Of a stretch of DNA of 35,737 bases, positions 20,372 through 31,125 are shown in pieces. The DNA is from Gnetum montanum. Lineage: Eukaryota > Streptophyta > Gnetopsida > Gnetales > Gnetaceae. The DNA is taken from the NCBI GenBank assembly GCA_015680685.1, contig MNCI01003051.1, positions 223,108-258,844 on the forward strand, written 5' to 3'. Made by a program: the position numbers and the translations under genes. Position 1 is the first letter of the stretch, and every line of letters starts with the position of its first letter. Under the pieces are notes generated by a model. It saw nothing but the letters and a program-made list of their open reading frames with translations. It was not told the DNA's origin and did no database searches.

Positions 20372-21888
20372 TGGCTTGAAAATGAGATTTTAAGATTATT
20401 TTAAAGATGCATGGAGACAATGGATCTACTTATTAGTTCTAGACTTAAGAAAATGGACCAAATAAAGGACTTAGATGCATATATCTTAAAGAACTAATAA
20501 GTATTTTTCACCTATTTTTTGTTTTACAATTTTTTATCATTTTCCTATTTCTTCATATGTTTTTTATTTCTTAATATTTTTCTTTTCTTTATATTTTTTT
20601 TCTTTTCTTGAGTCATGTTTTTATTTTGCTTTATGAATGTATTTTTATGTTTTTCTTAATAATATTGCCAAGTCATAATGCAAAAGTCAATGCTATGTGT
20701 TGGGTTTTTTGTGCTATGCTATCAAGATGATTGTTTAATTAATTGTGTAAAGTAGTGAGACCACCTCATCCATCCCTCCAATTCTTTGAATAAAAGGTCT
20801 TTTTCATGAAAATAATTTGGTTCTTCTTTTATGAAACTAAAATTAATCAATGATCATTGTAACTTAAATGAAGAGGGAATGACCAAGTGGGAGTGGCAAA
20901 GGATGTGACCTAAGGGGACTTGTTGGGTTCTCTTCTTGACTTCCTTCATGTGGTTTATGGCTCCTCTTGGAACATATCATCACTCCTCCGGCAACCAATA
21001 AAAAGGAAGCTCTATCTTTACATGGTATGGTTCCCATCCAAAAAAAAAAAAAAAAACACAAAAAAACACAAAACACAAAAAAAAAAGGAAAAAGAAAAAA
21101 ATAAAAACAATAATGGAAATTCAAAGCACACCCCTTAAACACAAGAATGGCCTACAAGTACTGGTTAAGGGGTTGGAAAGACATGTTATCCATGTCTAAA
21201 GCCACCCCTCTAACTAAGGCCCTTTGTTCCTTCTTCTCTTTTCTTCTCTTTTTAGAGTGATGATTGTTCCTTGAGGTGGTTGTGGACTCATGGTGGTTGG
21301 TAGGATGGAACACATCAATGCGAGGTCATTATTCATGATATGGACTTGTTCTAAACTTGGATGGATAGGTATGTTGATCATTTTAATCACACTTGTCATA
21401 GGAAGTTGTTGTGGACATGGTCAAGTACCTTACATCTTAATCTCTGCAATTCCTTCTCATTTCATTATTCACCTCACTATTGCATGCAATTGTGAGCCTT
21501 TTGGTTTTGTGTAGTATAGTGCAACATCCTACCGATAGCAGTTGTGTGTTGTTTAGAACAAAGGCATGGTCTACATTTAACTTCTCAGGTGCCCATGGAC
21601 ATCTATAGAAGTGGTTATGCAAGGGCATTATGGTAGGAGCTTGCTTTGGGGAGGACCCACTTGCATAAATTTTTTTGATCATGGCTTTGAACTAACCTTC
21701 ACATCTTCCAGAGCATCAATGATGGTTTCTCTAAATTTATTTATGATTTTGGGACTACTTCTCATTTGTTTCATTAATTTTTCCTACTTTTCTATTTCCA
21801 TATCCATTAATATTTCTTGGCCATCTTCTGAATTAGGCCTTTGGTTTCAATTATTCAAAAACCTATGTGCTTCTAGAGTTATGCTTGT
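20372..21888 (+). other. Element II: pol stub, then conserved noncoding region
   Basis: The first ~125 bases (after TAG) read WLENEI...CMETMD and match the Element I protease-RT spacer; pol is then missing. A T-rich tract (20508-20660) follows, then GAGACCACCTCATCCATCC (20758), an A-rich run (21040-21110), GACATGTTATCCATG (21180), a CTCTGCAATTCCTTCTCAT block (21442) and the TTTGGGGAGGA box. No iteron array or TATA box precedes 21889, unlike Elements I and III. Confidence 0.65.
21639..21664 (+). other. Conserved TTTGGGGAGGA box, Element II copy
   Basis: Core GCTTGCTTTGGGGAGGACCC. About 95 bases including GTGCCCATGGACAT upstream match Element I at 13357-13443. Confidence 0.65.
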
Positions 21889-21900
21889 TAGTCATGGGGG

Positions 21901-21997
21901 GTAGGGATGCCTACTTTAAAATTCTTGAAATTTTTCCAACATCCTATTNGTAGGGATGCCTACTTTAAAATTCTTGAAATTTTTCCAACATCCTATT
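21901..21997. other. Assembly join: 48-bp duplication around a single N
   Basis: 21901-21948 and 21950-21997 are identical and N is at 21949, the same artefact as at 445. One copy is probably real. Confidence 0.8.
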
Positions 21998-22693
21998 TTT
22001 GAACATCATGGTAACTAATAGTATTTGATGAAAATAATGTGAATAGCTTGATGATTTTAGTTACCTCATAGCCTTGGGCATAGTATGTTGTAATCACCTT
22101 GTGCTTAAAAGAAAACTAAGGGATCCTACAAGGGTTAATTATTAAGGAAAATTTACCACAACTAATGTTGATCCTTTGGTGACTGCAGGTGATGCTAAAA
22201 GAAACATCTAAGGAAGAAAGTCTATTACCAGACACAAAAATAAAGCCAAGAGAGGGATAATGGAGGATATTACCATGGACACATTATAGAACGTATAAGA
22301 TAGTACCTCGAGACTCACATGTTTGCTAAATCCATGGGGTGATGAGAAGAAATTTTAGTCCATCCTTCAAAAATGTTTTGCATAACCAGAGAAGCATCGA
22401 CATAATAATCAAGGTTAAAAGTCTACCATTGCTAGCAACAACAAGGAGAATCATCTTTAGTAGATTCTTGAAGACCTTTGCAAATTTTGTAATCTTTAAT
22501 GTCTATGTAGTCTTTATGTCACTATGTCATTTTGTATGCATCCACTCAAATAAAATTTTATAATGCATCACTTAGAGTTAGTCAATAGTTTGCATATCAG
22601 TTAATAATCCCATACATTCCCAATATTTTGTAAGGAACTTGTTTCCTTATTTTGTTTAACTCAAGGATGATTTTTTATTTAGTCATGGGATTA
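21998..22693 (+). other. Element II 3' remnant and polypurine tract
   Basis: Contains an acceptor-like TTGGTGACTGCAG at 22177-22189, corresponding to the ORF-X acceptors of I and III, but no ORF-X protein follows. From 22570 the text (ATAATCCCATACATT, CCCAATATTTTGTAAGGAAC, CTCAAGGATGA) matches the 3' end of Element IV. The polypurine tract TAGTCATGGGATTA is at 22680-22693, directly before the LTR. A 74-codon frame at 22339-22563 has no recognisable relative. Confidence 0.6.
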
Positions 22694-23660
22694 TGATGAA
22701 TCATATTAGTGGGTTGGGTTATTTGATAAAAAATGAACTTTTTGGTTGGCTCCAATAATAAGGCTCCAATATCTTGGCTCTGATAACAAGGCTCTGATAA
22801 TAAGGCCTTGATAATAAGGCCCTGACATCGAATACCTGACATTGGGTACTTGATATTAGAGCCCAGGATGCAACATCAGGGATTCGATGTTAGGGGTATG
22901 AATTGGCTTATAAATATAGTGCTTGGGTGCACGATTTGGACAATAGTTTTGCATTAGTTTCTCATAGTTTTGTTAATAGAGTAGTTGTATTCTTGTAGTT
23001 TTATTCTATAATCTTAGAGAATAGTCAGTGAGTGCCCACAAAGTGGATTTGAGTTAGTTGTACAAAGTCTTATTCGGTTGGCAATGTACCTAGACATATT
23101 CCATGAATGGTAATAAGATCAAGATTGATTCTTATTCATTGTAGCACTTTGACTTAGATTAGATTTACTTTCCATGCAATTTGCTTCTTATGTACTTAGT
23201 TAATATTTACATTTTTATGCATGTTAATTAATTAGGCACATAAGTACGATAACTTTTAGTATGTGTATGACTCTTGGTAATTCCAACAGTGCTTAATGTT
23301 TAGTAACCCAACAATGTTATATGTGTTTAGGATGTGCACAAGAAGTCGGATCAGATACTTATGTTAGGATAGTTGATTATTAATTAGTAATTAGATTAGT
23401 TGAATTGATTATAGATTGAGTTTCAACCTATTGTTAATCATAGAACAATAAAATATAAAATAATAAAAATCATATGCCTTACTCTGAACTAAATCACACA
23501 TGATAAAGCTACCACTAGTCCAAGTGGGAAGATAGCAAACTACGATTAAGGCATAGCGATCTAAATGCCACAAGTAGACCCATCCATGGAACTCGACTGG
23601 ATTATGCATGGACGCTTATGATTCATATGGTTGGGCGGAGGGATACCTTGTCGCCCATCA
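22694..23660 (+). mobile_element. Element II 3' LTR
   Basis: Starts TGATGAATCATATTAG and ends TTGTCGCCCATCA. TATA box TATAAATATA at 22909-22918. No primer site follows, as expected for a 3' LTR; the next base resumes ORF-X of Element I. Confidence 0.9.
22748..22859 (+). repeat. 14-bp iteron array in U3 of Element II 3' LTR (8 units)
   Basis: Six GGCTCTGATAACAA-type units (22748-22831) and two of the second type (ATACCTGACATTGG, GTACTTGATATTAG; 22832-22859), all in 14-base register. The 5' LTR has nine and four. Confidence 0.85.
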
Positions 23661-25156
23661 TGTTGGAAATAGGAGAAGGAGCCACAGTTGTGGTGATGCA
23701 ACACCAAGATGCAACAAGAGTACTAGAGGTTATCACATATCATATAAATGAATCATTTAATGTTTCCATTGTACCACTGGTAGATATTACTAGAGCCAAA
23801 GATGTTGAAATGTTAGTTGATACATCCATGCCCATAACAGAACATAAAGACATCCTAGATTGACTACTGCAAATAGGCCAAGTAATGCAAAGTATCTTTG
23901 ATATCCCAAGCGATATCACTGTAGTTCAGTTAGATCTAATTTCAACAAAGGTCAAGCAAATCATGATTGAAATAAGAGTCAAACATGTAGAGAATGAAGT
24001 GTAGAGGTTGCAAGCTGAATTAGCAATCTTAAAAGTAGGAAGAAGAGACCTTGCATAATATGTAACATTAGACCAACTAGATAAATTTAGAATTGAACAA
24101 GTGACTCAACTCATAGCTAGAAACATCCAAGTAGAGATGGAGAAAGAAAAGGCAACATTGAATGCATCTATAGTAGAAGGCCACACTTATGCATATGCTA
24201 AAGCAATAACTACCCTAGAAGAGGAAAATAAAAGAATTGTTGCTAAAAATAGAAGGTTAGCAAACATAGAGAAGTAGAAAAATGTCCTCAAAGAAAGTAT
24301 TCATTAGTTAAGAGAACAAGTTATTGAAGGCAACCAAGATATGAGCAAATTGGCCAACAAGAATAGAACCTTGTCAATGGAAGAAGTTTGTGCTCTCTAT
24401 CAAAAATTAACAATTGAAATGAACACATGGCAAAATGAGGCCAAGAAACATGAGAGGCTCAAAAAACACTGTAAATACCATGTAGGCATGTACAAGTAAA
24501 TTAATGGAAAAGAAATCTAGATGGCCAAAGCCAAAATTAGTTCCATTACTACACAAATACTTGATTGGTAGCCAATCTTGGATAGCGTCACCCATGTCTA
24601 CCAAGCTGAAGTGAAGAACAAAAACCTATAGATTAAAGATCTCATAGAATACATGGGATTAGCAAACCTTTGGTATTCTAATATGGCCATGCTCATGGTA
24701 GGTAGACCAAGGAATGAGCTAGAACAACAAGTAGCTATAGTGTATGCAATGTATGAAAAAGAGTTTGTAGATAGAAAGGATGCACAATAAAAACTACATA
24801 TTGCAAACTATGAACTTGAAGTAGTCAAAGCCAAATACCAAGACTAAAAAGATGTAGCAACAAACTTGGTCCATAGAATGACTAATTATCAAGAACTACA
24901 GAAGTTGGCTAGGACATTTGAAGAAGAAAGAAGGCAGTTTGCAGCCTAGTATGTGAAGGCTAACAAAATGTTTCCACAGTTGTCATGCCCATGGGAAGTA
25001 CTAACACTAGCAAACATTGCTGAATTTTCTTGGATGGTACATGATCCAAGATTAGAAGAGGAAAAGCTTTGGGCACTAGTCAACCATTATCAAGTTTAGA
25101 AGCCCAATGATAAAGGATAGAAACCAATGGAGGAGCCACCACCACTAGGAACATGA
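23661..25156 (+). pseudogene. ORF-X of Element I, C-terminal half (coiled coil)
   Basis: After Element II a single frame runs ~498 codons to TGA 25154-25156 with no frameshift. It contains about 14 internal stops, nearly all TAG or TAA where Gln is plausible. The protein is rich in Glu, Lys, Gln and Leu and looks coiled-coil over most of its length: for example QAELAILKVGRRDL, TLEEENKRIVAKNRRLANIE, ELEQQVAIVYAMYEKEF and QELQKLARTFEEERRQFA. Near the end are CPWEVLTLANIAEFSWMV and PMEEPPPLGT. No signal peptide or membrane segment is seen, so it is not an evident envelope protein despite its env-like position. Function unknown; the coiled coil suggests self-assembly or partner binding. The total protein with the N-terminal half may exceed 900 residues. 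Confidence 0.65.
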
Positions 25157-25392
25157 GGCTACATTGAGCTTTATTATTTTGTTTTGTTTTGTTTTTTTTT
25201 CATGTGTGGTCATCATGCAATGCATGATAATTTTGTAAATCATCACTCAAACCATAATGTAGCATTCAAAGTTAAGTAGTCATGTATATAAATAGTCATG
25301 TTAAGGCTAAAAACACCTCACAATTTTGTAAGGATCGCTATCCTCCTTTTTGTTTTAACTTGAGGATGAGTTTCCAATTAGTCATGGGGGTA
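25157..25392 (+). other. Element I 3' untranslated end with polypurine tract
   Basis: T-rich sequence, then AACTTGAGGATGAGTTTCC and the tract TAGTCATGGGGGTA at 25379-25392 immediately before the LTR. It primes plus-strand DNA synthesis in this class. Confidence 0.75.
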
Positions 25393-26321
25393 TGATAAAA
25401 CCTTTTTGTAATAGGCCACAATATCATATCTACAATATCACATTTACGATATTGTATCTATGAGGCAACCCTACATATGTCATCAGTGATGCAATGTAGA
25501 GGATCCAAGTCATTCCTATAAATACCAATACTTGGTCGTGTCAACAAAACAACTTTTATTTCATCCTTAGTGAAATTATTACAATTTTTTTCTGTGACTT
25601 AGACTTAGCAATAGAGTGAATGCCTACAGTGTGTTGTTAAATAGTTGTATAGAATATTTGTTTGAGTGGATTGTACTTGGGCACAATTCATGGATGGAAA
25701 TAAAGATCGAGATTGTTTTTCATCATTGCAACATTACACTTAGTTTCTTTCTTTTCTAATTAGTCATTTTCCTTATTTTAATTTTCATTTCTTGACTATG
25801 TTTACTTTAGTATAGTTCTTTACATTTTATAAGTACTTTACCTTTTTCACATTCATTAGTAAGGTGGAATGAATATGACTAGTTTTGAGTGTTAAGTGTA
25901 ATCATTTGGTAACCTAGTAGTGACTTCACTTGATTTGCTCAATAGTGAACTCTCTTGGTAATCCCAATAATGGTTACATGAGTCCAAGATATGTATACGA
26001 AGCCAATAATGGATGCTCATCCCATAGTATAGAATAGATTTACATTTCAGTTATCACTTAGATTTAGACTTTATTCTCACTCTTTTTATTATGGAAGCAC
26101 TTAGAATTAAATTGAGCCTACAACATCATAATATCATATACCTCACTGTAAGTTAACTCATACTACTCACACTTCACTAACTGAACATGAGAAGATAATG
26201 ATCATGAACCAACTATTAACCACTAGCATACTTACATTATCCATCTAAGAATTATAATATGGTCACATGCATGCACTTGTGACTTGTATAATAGAGTGTT
26301 GAAATACTCAACTACTTATCA
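25393..26321 (+). mobile_element. Element I 3' LTR
   Basis: Starts TGATAAAACCTTTTTG and ends CTACTTATCA, followed by the target copy AAGAG. TATA box TATAAATA at 25517-25524; AATAAAGATCGAGATT near 25699. Three iterons lie at 25425-25466 (CATATCTACAATAT, CACATTTACGATAT, TGTATCTATGAGGC), matching the 5' LTR in number and register. Confidence 0.9.
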
Positions 26322-26326
26322 AAGAG

Positions 26327-26400
26327 GCATGAATATTTGATCCATTGGGAGGATTGTTCTCTGGATAATGTTATATGGGTTCATGATCAAACTTGTTGAG
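26327..26400 (+). pseudogene. Chromovirus chromodomain, second half
   Basis: Counting the AAGAG target once, the codon split at 4982/26327 becomes AGG and the frame continues as RHEYLIHWEDCSLDNVIWVH, the YLVHWKG...ATW pattern of chromodomains. This confirms that Element I landed in an existing chromovirus. Tail text to about 26540 is not readable with confidence. Confidence 0.8.
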
Positions 26401-26539
26401 TGGAAAATCACTTCTACTCCTACTTCCTTATTCACATAAGTTTACTTTTTGAAGGGTGGAAGAGCTGGTGTAGAAACACCTCTTTCAATTCCTTTGTTCT
26501 TTCCCTACATTTGTGTTTACGAGTTTTAGGCTTTATGAA

Positions 26540-27851
26540 GGCATCCTGGAGAGCAAGAATATGTCTTGGAAAAGGCTTGTGGCTCATAGAAGACATCTTG
26601 GTATCAAAGAAGACATCAAAGAATTTTATCTTAAATTTTGTGATCTATTCCATCAAGCTAAGGTAAACTAGAAGGAGTATGAATAGGCTTCAATCTTTTT
26701 AGAAGGTCTCAAAATGATGTATCAGTAGAAGCTATTATTTTATGAACCAAAAACTCTTGATGAGGCTTATGATTTAGCACTCAAGGAAAAAATGAAATTA
26801 AGCAAATTTGAAAATAAGAGAAAAAAAAACCTCAAAGGGGAAGTTAAAGGAATTCAAATCTAAGAAGGGATCCAAATCCAAATCTGAGGACAAGAATGAT
26901 AGTTATGACAAGAAGACAACAAAGGATGATGACAAGGGTAAAGCCAAGGAGGAACAAGGCAAAGGAGGAAAGGGTCAAGGCAGCAGCTCATCAAAGATTT
27001 AGTGCTTCAAGTATGGAGAATGAGAATACAAGCAATGGAAATGATCACTTTACAAGGTGGCTAAGGGAAAAGATGTGTAAAACATGAAGGTGGAGGAGAA
27101 ATTAAGCCAAGCTATTTAGAGAGATAACCCCAATGCTTCCAAGATTTAGTAAGTTTTTGAATTAAATTCTTTTGCATTCATGGGGAATGTGAATAGGGGA
27201 AACCATCCTACTAGAAAATTATTATTTTAGATTGGGGTTAGATGTTTGTTTAGTGAGGAATGGATTCATGTTTTGAATGATGGGGAAGTCCAAGAAAATG
27301 TTATTTCATTAAGGGTAACTACTATATTGGGATTGGTAACTAATCCTCATCCTAGATCTTATAAGGTATGTTACTTATCTGGAGATTTCTCTTAAGAGGT
27401 GAAGGAACAATGTACTTTGAAATTTAAAACTAGAAGTTTTCATGATGAGGTGAAGTGTGATGTACTTCTAATTGATTATGCCAATTCTTGATAAACCATG
27501 GAATTTTAACAATGGTGCTTAGTTGAATGGAGTAAAAAATATTTATAGTGTAGTAAGACATGATGGAATCCATGAGTTGATTCTGATGATAGCAGAACAA
27601 GTGAGATAGTACAATTTACTTAATGCTATCTTAATTCTTCTTGGGGATAGGAACATGATGAGGTTGGTTTTGATTTTGTTGTTGTATCAACTATCTTCTA
27701 ATCATGATGATGTGTAAGTAGATCTTTCAACAAGTGTGCTAGGCTTAAAGGAGCAATTTTCCAAGTTGTTCAAGGAGAAATTGGATGCATTGTGACTAAT
27801 GAGAAATGTATAGTGTCAAATTGAATTCATCCTTATTGCTACCATCCCACA
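26540..27851 (+). pseudogene. Chromovirus gag and protease fragment
   Basis: Gag part: IKEDIKEFYLKFCDLFHQAK, SIFLEGLKMMYQ and KTLDEAYDLALK, then a Lys/Ser/Glu-rich stretch (26808-27000). The CX2CX4HX4C knuckle position (27001-27042) now reads Cys, Tyr, Tyr and stop at the four ligands. The protease region follows: GDFS, then EQCTLKFKTRSFHDEVKCDVLL, the HDGIHELI segment and the linker VLGLKEQFSKLFKEK at about 27735-27780. The sequence is cut at 27851 by Element III. No LTR lies between the chromodomain and this gag, so it is from a second, adjacent chromovirus copy or a rearranged one. Confidence 0.7.
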
Positions 27852-28739
27852 TGATGAGTCACCATCTCCCAAGCCCTGATATTAGGTATATGATATCGAG
27901 TATGCGATATCAGGTACACGATATTGTAGGCTTGGAAACGATGTCAGATATCAGATATCGCTATTCTCGTGTTATCCTATAAATATAGCATTAAGGCGCA
28001 TGATAGAGGAAGTTTTTTAGGAGGGGAAAGTCTTTAGTCAATTTTTAGTTTTCAGTTCTTATAGTCAGTTTTAATGTTCTTTCCAAGTGCATGCCTGTAG
28101 TGTGATGCTTGTAATTGTATGGAACCTTTGTTCAAGTTTGATGTACTTGAACATGCATATGATTGACAATAAAGATTGAGATTACTCCATCATTGCAACA
28201 TTCACTTAGCTTTTAATTATTTTAATAGTTGATTATTTATTATTTTTTTCTTAGTTAATATTTCTTTTATCATCATTTACTTTTCTTGTTGTTAACGCAG
28301 AATGAGTACGCCTTAATCACAAACATTTAAGTGTAACTACATGGTAACCCAATAGTGTATCGAGTAGTGCTTTGAGTGATGTGTGCTTGGTAATCCCAAA
28401 AGTAGTATATGAAGTCCAAGATGTGTATCAATGATTAGGGACGGATGCTCATCGCACTTGGGCTAGCTTAGATCTTATTTCCTATTGCCCATTAGCTTAA
28501 TTAAGTTATCTCTTATTGTCCTTAGGAGTAGCATAGTAGTAGGGATTACATCATACATCTTACTCTGGATTAAACCATATCTGACAAAGCAAATACTAGT
28601 CTAAGTGGGAAGACAGTGAACTACGATCAATGTATAACCATCTAGGTGCCATAACTAGTCCATCCACGAAGTTCAACAGGATGGCGTGTACACACTTGTA
28701 TTCATATGGTTAAGTGTAGGGGTACCTTGCCACTCATCA
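27852..28739 (+). mobile_element. Element III 5' LTR
   Basis: Starts TGATGAGTCACCATC and ends TTGCCACTCATCA. TATA box TATAAATATA at 27978-27987; AATAAAGATTGAGATT near 28169. 888 bp. Confidence 0.88.
27876..27931 (+). repeat. 14-bp iteron array in U3 of Element III LTR (4 units)
   Basis: CTGATATTAGGTAT, ATGATATCGAGTAT, GCGATATCAGGTAC and ACGATATTGTAGGC, in exact register, each with a GATATY core. Two further GATATC copies follow at about 27953-27959. The TATA box is 46 bp downstream. Confidence 0.8.
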
Positions 28740-28740
28740 T

Positions 28741-28759
28741 TGGCACCATTGCTAGGGAT
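28741..28759 (+). promoter_or_regulatory. Primer-binding site of Element III (tRNA-Asp type)
   Basis: TGGCACCATTGCTAGGGAT matches the tRNA-Asp complement TGGCGCCGTTGCCGGGGAT except at four bases. All four are transitions at CG dinucleotides. It lies one base after the LTR. Confidence 0.85.
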
Positions 28760-28873
28760 GGTGCTAGTTATCTAGATTATTTATATCATCCAAGATCATT
28801 GTAATAGGGTATTAACGATATATCTTTCAAATAAAGAAATTCAATTCAATTAAGTCACACATAATTCATGACA

Positions 28874-31125
28874 ATGTCTCTTTCACAAGATAGTGATAAC
28901 ACAATATCTAGTGAGGTAATTCATTAGAGAACTAATGAAATTTATGATGAAGAAGAAGTTTGGAGTACTCAATCTTGGGTAGGAGTTTCATATGTTCATA
29001 GACACCCCAACGATACTTAAGGACNTAGGAGTACAATAGGGGATGATTCAGAGACTTACAAAAGTCATGACAAGTCTTCCAGTTCCCTCTCTTTCTCTGC
29101 TCTTTCAATGTCGGGTTGTGACACAGATGATTGTTCCTTAAGGGATCAGCATAGAAATAAAAATCAAGCGCATGGGAAAACTTAGGACTACCACATGAAC
29201 ATAGACAACATTGTCCCAACTCACAAACTCACAACCTATTTAGTGACAATAAACCCTTGTTGGCCACCAAGAGCCTAATGCCTATAATAGAGGTCATTCA
29301 GATATCCCGTAGGCATCGTAAGGAAAGTCGTCTACCTAGGCTTGATTCAAACAACTTTCCTAAGTTCTCAAGAGGCTATCATTTAGATCTGCAACATCAT
29401 TTACAAGCCTTCTATGATGCCTGTGTATGGAACAACATTGAGAATGGGTGACAAAGGCTTAAGCTCTTTCCTATGACACTTGTTGGCCAAGCTAAAGTGT
29501 GGTGCAGGTCTTTAAAACTGAATTCAATTTGCCATTGGCCTATAATGATAAACCTCTTCAACAAAAGATATCAAACCTATACAAGAGTGTCATCCTTGAG
29601 GAGACAAATCCAAGAGTGGAAACAAGGGCAACATGAACCCATGGACATGGCCTTAGAAAGATATTACTCTTTGTTAAACAAATGCCCAGGCCATGGGTTC
29701 TTTGAGGAAAGGCTAACGTATCACATCATGGATGAGATCCATAATGAAACAAGGGAGACCCTAGGGATGTATGCCCCATGTTAACTATATGAACTATGAA
29801 CCCATCAATTCCAAGAGCTTATTAAGTGGGTAGCAAAAGAAGGAGGAGAAATAGCCAAATGGGAGAATGTCAAAAAATATCAACAGGATCAAATTCTTAA
29901 AATAACAGAGGTCCATAATTATGAAGAGGAGAAATCAAATCACCTTGAGGAGATGAAACTGTCCCTACCTTTGCCAATACTAAAATCACGAGATGAAATT
30001 GAGGCAAAGATCAACAAGATGATGGAGTGGGTACATGAAAAATGAAGAGAATATGCAAACATTATTAGAGGGAGACCCATGCAAAATAACTTTAATAACC
30101 AAAACAAATAGAGGATACCAAACCTAGAAATAGGGCAGAACACCATTCGACAATTGAAAGGAAGGACTAAAGAAAATAAGGATAGGGATTCAATCGCAAA
30201 TCATAAGTATTAATGTGATGTTTGCTTGTACGACCACCCAAAAGGCCAATGCCCAATCTTGTCACATCTACATGAGCATTGGGGAAGAATGTTACATCTA
30301 GATTTCATATAGAAGTACATGGTTGGACACATTCCTATCTCATAACTTTGTGGACAATTCCACAACTCATTGTACTATCCATGGGCAAATTCTTACTAGC
30401 CTCAGTATTTTGCTTACCCACAGCAGAAAAACCCCTAGTCGTGGGGGAAGCCATCGCCAAACTGGCCATACCCTTCATATCACCCAAAACCAAGTGCTTA
30501 TTATGTTCAACACCCTATTTCTCCAACTAGATCAACATCATCTACTTCACCTTGTTGTTATCACTCTCTTGAGTATCATCAACCCATGTCCTCTCCTTCG
30601 AGATCACCACCTCATTTTTCTTACACTCCTTACTCTCAATATTTTCATCCTTCACCTCCTTCTACATCACCTCTAGTTGTATTGGAAGGTTTTGCACCAC
30701 AGCACCAACCAACGAACATTACTTGTGCTACTGTGGTCAATAGGAGTGGGAGTCCTCCACAAGGTCAGAAGCATCCTTTCTTTAGGCATGGCCGAAGAAA
30801 GAGACAACACGATTCTGAAACCATTGCATCCTCCAACTCAGTACAAGTCCAACATAGTGATGCACCTTCCTCTTCAAACTTAACACTTCTTGTTGCTTTA
30901 TCTAGGCCATCAATTAATACTCCAACAACCATGCAACCCAACGAATATAACAACATGAGGAGACATATCGATCCTTGCATATTGTCTTATGGTCATGAGT
31001 GCCATAGAGGGTCAACTTCTTATCACATGACCACATCTTATAATATACCCCACTATGCCTACTTTAATCAAGTGTATGAACCCCAATTTGGGTACACTCC
31101 TACCACTACACCAAAAGACACCTAG
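28874..31125 (+). pseudogene. gag: gag of Element III
   Basis: ATG 28874 (MSLSQDSDN) parallels MSSSHRSNN of Element II. A frameshift occurs before 29200; N is at 29025. From there one frame runs to TAG 31123-31125: NKPLLATKSLM, HHLQAFYDACVW, LVGQAKVWCRSLKLNS, NKRYQTYTRVSSLRRQI, MALERYYSLLNKCPGHGF and ETRETLGMYAP. A charged coiled segment precedes the Cys/His motif CDVCLYDHPKGQCPIL at about 30214-30261. The long Pro/Ser/Tyr/His-rich tail (30530-31125) is the best-preserved copy of that region. In-frame text continues briefly past the TAG (WFGYDRIPIF, FSHGGYPPF). Stops are mainly TAG/TAA/TGA transitions. Confidence 0.85.
29025..29025. other. Single N in gag of Element III
   Basis: Unlike the Ns at 445 and 21949 it is not flanked by a duplication; probably one uncertain base. 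Confidence 0.7.

Larger units (their letters stand above)
16832..23660 (+). mobile_element. Element II: gag-only (TR-GAG-like) retrotransposon inside Element I
   Basis: LTRs at 16832-17866 and 22694-23660 both start TGATGAATCAT and share iterons, TATA box and ends. A primer site follows the first and a polypurine tract precedes the second. Flanking 5-mers are TGCTA and TGTTG, explained by one transition each from TGCTG. The internal part holds gag and the conserved noncoding block but no RT, RNase H, integrase or ORF-X body. It resembles TR-GAG elements: movable only with proteins from a relative such as Element I. Confidence 0.85.
4983..26321 (+). mobile_element. Element I: large Athila/Tat-like Gypsy retrotransposon with extra ORF-X
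   Basis: Two LTRs of the same type (4983-5897 and 25393-26321) are flanked by an exact 5-bp target duplication, AAGAG (4978-4982 and 26322-26326). Inside, in order: decayed primer site, gag, protease, RT, RNase H, integrase, noncoding block, promoter-like array, ORF-X, polypurine tract. Element II (16832-23660) is inserted in ORF-X; without it Element I is about 14.5 kb. RT and integrase text is closest in style to the Athila/Tat lineages (YKQMPFDLCNAPTTFQ, VFMNDF). All coding regions are broken by stops and frameshifts, so it is inactive. Confidence 0.9.

Noticed and set aside
20864-21138. Overlapping frames at 20864-21142 (minus) and 20920-21138 (plus), rich in Phe or Lys
   Set aside because: They arise from the A-rich run at 21040-21110 in noncoding sequence and have no conserved counterpart in Elements I or III.
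23661-25156. ORF-X as an envelope gene
   Set aside because: Position is env-like but no signal peptide, transmembrane helix or cysteine-rich ectodomain is visible; the protein is coiled-coil and soluble-looking.
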